Source: Afifellaceae bacterium
GTDB taxonomy: Bacteria; Pseudomonadota; Alphaproteobacteria; Rhizobiales; Afifellaceae
Assembly (NCBI GenBank): GCA_028284625.1
Contig: JANQRH010000029.1
Coordinates: 119,735 to 183,734 of the forward strand
DNA: 64,000 nucleotides
Reading direction: 5' to 3'
This document shows positions 61,780-64,000 of this stretch, one piece after another (within the stretch, counting starts at the first letter, position 1; the number at the start of each line of letters is the position of its first letter). Below the pieces are notes generated by a model that searched no databases, was not told the DNA's origin, and saw only the letters and a list, made by a program, of their open reading frames with translations. The translations under genes were made by a program, and so were the position numbers.

Positions 61780-62517
61780 ATGAGCGAAAGGGGCGCAGCT
61801 TTGGACGATGCGTCGGACCGCAAAGAGCGGCGCAGCCGGCGCAAGCCTTCGCGGCTCCGTCGGACCTTGCGCCGAGTTTTCGTCGTCGCGATCATCCTTG
61901 TGGCGCTGCCCTATCTCATCCTGCCGATCTATGCGGCGGTGAATCCGCCGGTCAGTGCGGTGATGGTGTGGAAGCTCTTCGGCGGCGTGCCGATGACACG
62001 GAGCTGGGTCGATCTGGACCAGATGTCGCCGCATCTGGTGCGCGCCGTTCTTGTTTCGGAAGATGGTCGCTTCTGCACGCATCGCGGAATCGACTGGGTG
62101 GAGGTGCAGAAGGCGCTCGACGATGACGGGCGCCTCCGCGGCGCCAGCACAATCACCATGCAGACGGTAAAGAACCTCTTCCTGTGGAGCGGACGAAGCT
62201 GGGTGCGCAAGGCGCTTGAGGCGCCGCTGGCGCTCTACGCCGATCTTATCCTCTCCAAGCGCCGGATTATGGAGATCTACCTGAACGTCGTGGAGTGGGA
62301 TTCCGGCGTCTATGGCGCCGAAGCCGCGGCGCGCAGCTACTTCGGATCGAGCGCTGCAAGGCTTTCGCGCGCCCAGGCGGCGCGGCTTGCGGCGATCCTG
62401 CCTGCGCCGATCGTTCGCGACGCCGCCAATCCCGGCCGGACCACCGCGCGGATCGCCGGGCGCATCGCGACGCGCGCCGCTCATTCCGGCGCCGCTGCCG
62501 CTTGCGTGCTCAATTAA
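61780..62517 (+). CDS. mtgA: monofunctional peptidoglycan transglycosylase
   Basis: A 245-residue GT51 enzyme that polymerises lipid II. A basic N-terminus (DRKERRSRRKPSRLRRTLRR) precedes one membrane span (about residues 33-52). The catalytic domain shows VLVSEDGRFCTHRGIDW (catalytic Glu), GASTITMQTVKNLFLW, KRRIMEIYLNVVEWDSGVYG and SRAQAARLAAILP, with no transpeptidase domain. Length matches MtgA. It precedes rpmF, an arrangement familiar in Rhizobiales. Confidence 0.94.
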   Translation: MSERGAALDDASDRKERRSRRKPSRLRRTLRRVFVVAIILVALPYLILPIYAAVNPPVSAVMVWKLFGGVPMTRSWVDLDQMSPHLVRAVLVSEDGRFCTHRGIDWVEVQKALDDDGRLRGASTITMQTVKNLFLWSGRSWVRKALEAPLALYADLILSKRRIMEIYLNVVEWDSGVYGAEAAARSYFGSSAARLSRAQAARLAAILPAPIVRDAANPGRTTARIAGRIATRAAHSGAAAACVLN

Positions 62518-62634
62518 CCCACAAACGCTGGCCAAACGCGTCGGAACCGCCTATATCCGCGCCCCAAGGTCCGTCGGCGGAAGCGCGTCGGACGAACCGG
62601 CCCTGCCGGTCGATCCAATCCCTCGGAGTTTGTT

Positions 62635-62814
62635 ATGGCCGTTCCCAAGCGAAAAACATCGCGTATGAAGCGCGGTTTCCGCCGCTCGCATGATGCCTTG
62701 GACGCACCGACCTATGTTGAGGACAAGGACTCAGGTGAGCTTCGCCGTCCCCACCATATCGATCTGAAGAGCGGCAAATATCGCGGCCGCGAGGTCTTGA
62801 CGCCGAAGGAATAG
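62635..62814 (+). CDS. rpmF: 50S ribosomal protein L32
   Basis: A 59-residue basic protein, [20 protein letters not shown] at the N-terminus and [20 protein letters not shown] further on, the standard alphaproteobacterial L32 pattern without the zinc-binding cysteines found in some phyla. ATG 62635 and TAG 62812-62814. It is short and easily missed, but the sequence is unambiguous. Confidence 0.95.
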   Translation: MAVPKRKTSRMKRGFRRSHDALDAPTYVEDKDSGELRRPHHIDLKSGKYRGREVLTPKE

Positions 62815-62915
62815 CGCCCGCCGGCGCCGCCATGTTGCGCCGGATCGTTCATACCGATGGCTTGCATGAAACTGCATGAGGCTGCTTAGCTGGCGCATCG
62901 CCTGCGGAGAGCTTC

Positions 62916-63320
62916 ATGCGGCACGTTCCTCTGCTCGTCATTCCGTTTCTGATCTACAATCTTCTCGCCTTCCTGATTTTTGCGGATTCGCAGGTCGATT
63001 ACCGGGCGGCGGAGATCGGCAGCATCGCCATGGCGTCGGGCGCCACCTTCACGCTGTCCGTCAGCGCGGCGCTGATCCTGTTCAGCCTGCTCCTCCTCGC
63101 CGTTGAGGTGGTCAAGGCCGCACGGATCGGGCGCGGCGCCATCACAGATCACGTGATGGCGACGGTGTTGTTCATCGCGTTTCTGGTGGAGTTCCTGCTT
63201 GTGCCGGAGGCGGCGACGGGAACGTTCGTCGTGTTGATGGCGATCGCGCTCGTCGATCTGGTGTGCGGCTTCGCCGTATCCATACGGACGGCGACGCGCG
63301 ACGTGTCGTTCGGCGAGTAG
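62916..63320 (+). CDS. small four-span membrane protein
   Basis: A 134-residue protein with hydrophobic segments at about residues 4-22, 36-65, 80-97 and 100-122. MRHVPLLVIPFLIYNLLAFL starts it, and ATG 62916 follows GGAGAG. No charged catalytic motif is visible. Genes of this type between rpmF and the polyhydroxybutyrate genes are seen in related bacteria, with unknown function. Confidence 0.75.
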   Translation: MRHVPLLVIPFLIYNLLAFLIFADSQVDYRAAEIGSIAMASGATFTLSVSAALILFSLLLLAVEVVKAARIGRGAITDHVMATVLFIAFLVEFLLVPEAATGTFVVLMAIALVDLVCGFAVSIRTATRDVSFGE

Positions 63321-63360
63321 CGGCTAAGGGTCCAGGGGCGACGCGTCGCGCGCGTGCCAG

Positions 63361-63951
63361 CTACTTCTTGCCGGCGATCGTCTCCAGCGTCTTTTGCATT
63401 TCCGCAAGCTGACGCCGGAGCGACTCAAGCTCCTTGTCGCGAGCGTCCGATTTCGCACCGCCCTCGCCGGCCTTGGCGGGCGGCCTAGGACCGGCTTCGC
63501 CGCTGGCGGCGAACGGCATCCACATCCGCATCGCCTCGGAGAACATCTCCATGTTGCGCCGGGTCTGGTCCTCCATCAGCCCAAGCGCGTTGCCGGAGAG
63601 CGCGCGCGCCATCTGGGCGCGCAGCTTCTCCTGGTTGTCGGTGAAGGAGGTGAGGGACGATTCCAGATAGCTCGGCAGGATCACCTGCATCTGGTCGCCA
63701 TAGAACCGGATAAGCTGGCGCAGGAACGTGATGGGCAGGAGATGCTGGCCGCGGCTTTCCTGCTCAAAGATGATCTGGCCGAGCACGGCTCGGGTGATGT
63801 CCTCGCCGGTCTTGGCGTCGGTGACCACGAAATCTTCGCCGTCCTTCACCATCCGCGCCAGGTCTTCGAGCGTGACATAGGTCGACGTACCCGTGTGATA
63901 GAGACGACGGTTCGCGTATTTCTTGATGATCGTCGGTTGTTCGCTCGCCAT
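63361..63951 (-). CDS. phaR: polyhydroxyalkanoate synthesis repressor
   Basis: A 196-residue regulator. The DNA-binding/PHB_acc_N region is IIKKYANRRLYHTGTSTYVT and LEDLARMVKDGEDFVV near the N-terminus. The PHB_acc repeat region LITFLRQLIRFYGDQMQ-type follows, with a coiled-coil tail (ELESLRRQLAEMQKTLETI). It represses phasin and PHB genes and is released when it binds PHB. ATG 63951; it converges on the small membrane protein gene. Confidence 0.93.
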   Translation of the reverse strand: MASEQPTIIKKYANRRLYHTGTSTYVTLEDLARMVKDGEDFVVTDAKTGEDITRAVLGQIIFEQESRGQHLLPITFLRQLIRFYGDQMQVILPSYLESSLTSFTDNQEKLRAQMARALSGNALGLMEDQTRRNMEMFSEAMRMWMPFAASGEAGPRPPAKAGEGGAKSDARDKELESLRRQLAEMQKTLETIAGKK

Positions 63952-64000
63952 TGAGCACCTCTTCCGCCCATCGGACAGTTTCGTGAAAGATAGGGACGAA

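Noticed and set aside
1..64000. CRISPR arrays, tRNA/rRNA genes, transposases, prophage
   Set aside because: No regularly spaced repeats, cloverleaf-like sequences, rRNA stretches, transposase motifs or phage structural genes were found on reading the window.

Overview
The window looks like one chromosomal segment of a high-GC alphaproteobacterium, most likely in the order Hyphomicrobiales (Rhizobiales). The support is a GAAC-N7-GAAC SOS box in front of a dinB gene, a SigF/NrsF sigma/anti-sigma pair, the mtgA-rpmF neighbourhood followed by phaR, a fused double-domain ProW permease, and a palindromic intergenic repeat of the kind common in that order. No tRNA, rRNA, CRISPR array, transposase or phage gene was seen. 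Many genes appear to use TTG or GTG starts, and stop/start overlaps are frequent.

Layout. 1-13398: regulation, stress and envelope genes: an ABC protein with an eroded ATPase domain, an ECF sigma/anti-sigma pair divergent from a secreted subtilisin-like protease, SOS-controlled dinB, a SigF-NrsF pair beside a cytochrome P460-type protein, a membrane adenylate cyclase, and a thioredoxin-CcdA pair. 13395-14753 is hemN.

14867-29893 reads as one large two-way catabolic locus around the intergenic region 21664-21901. Leftward: a NitT/TauT-type ABC importer, a Gfo/Idh/MocA oxidoreductase, a CDGSH protein, an APH-fold kinase and an enolase homologue with changed active-site residues. Rightward: a Gfo/Idh/MocA enzyme, a TIM-barrel protein, an SDR, a MurR/RpiR regulator, an N-acyl-D-amino-acid-deacylase-type amidohydrolase, a third Gfo/Idh/MocA enzyme, a VOC protein and a DhaK homologue without the substrate-binding histidine. 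I know no described pathway with this gene set, and it is the best candidate here for an undescribed system.

29912-39027 is a second unit: a betaine-type ABC importer (ProX, ProV, double ProW) whose genes run directly into a choline-kinase-like phosphotransferase and a dimethylglycine/sarcosine-dehydrogenase-like FAD-GcvT enzyme, with another APH kinase and a methyltransferase alongside. This suggests uptake, phosphorylation and folate-linked demethylation of a methylated amine.

39240-53109: a HAD phosphatase, a P-loop kinase, PhoX with an exported rubredoxin, pyruvate carboxylase, an AT-rich gene of foreign composition, the molybdate genes modE-modABC with a ModE box, and otsA/otsB. 53606-61730: a probable sugar-acid degradation neighbourhood (FAH-type hydrolase, aminotransferase, IlvD/Edd dehydratase, PEP-mutase-family lyase, two SDR-type enzymes including a DenD homologue). 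61780-63951: mtgA, rpmF, a small membrane protein and phaR.
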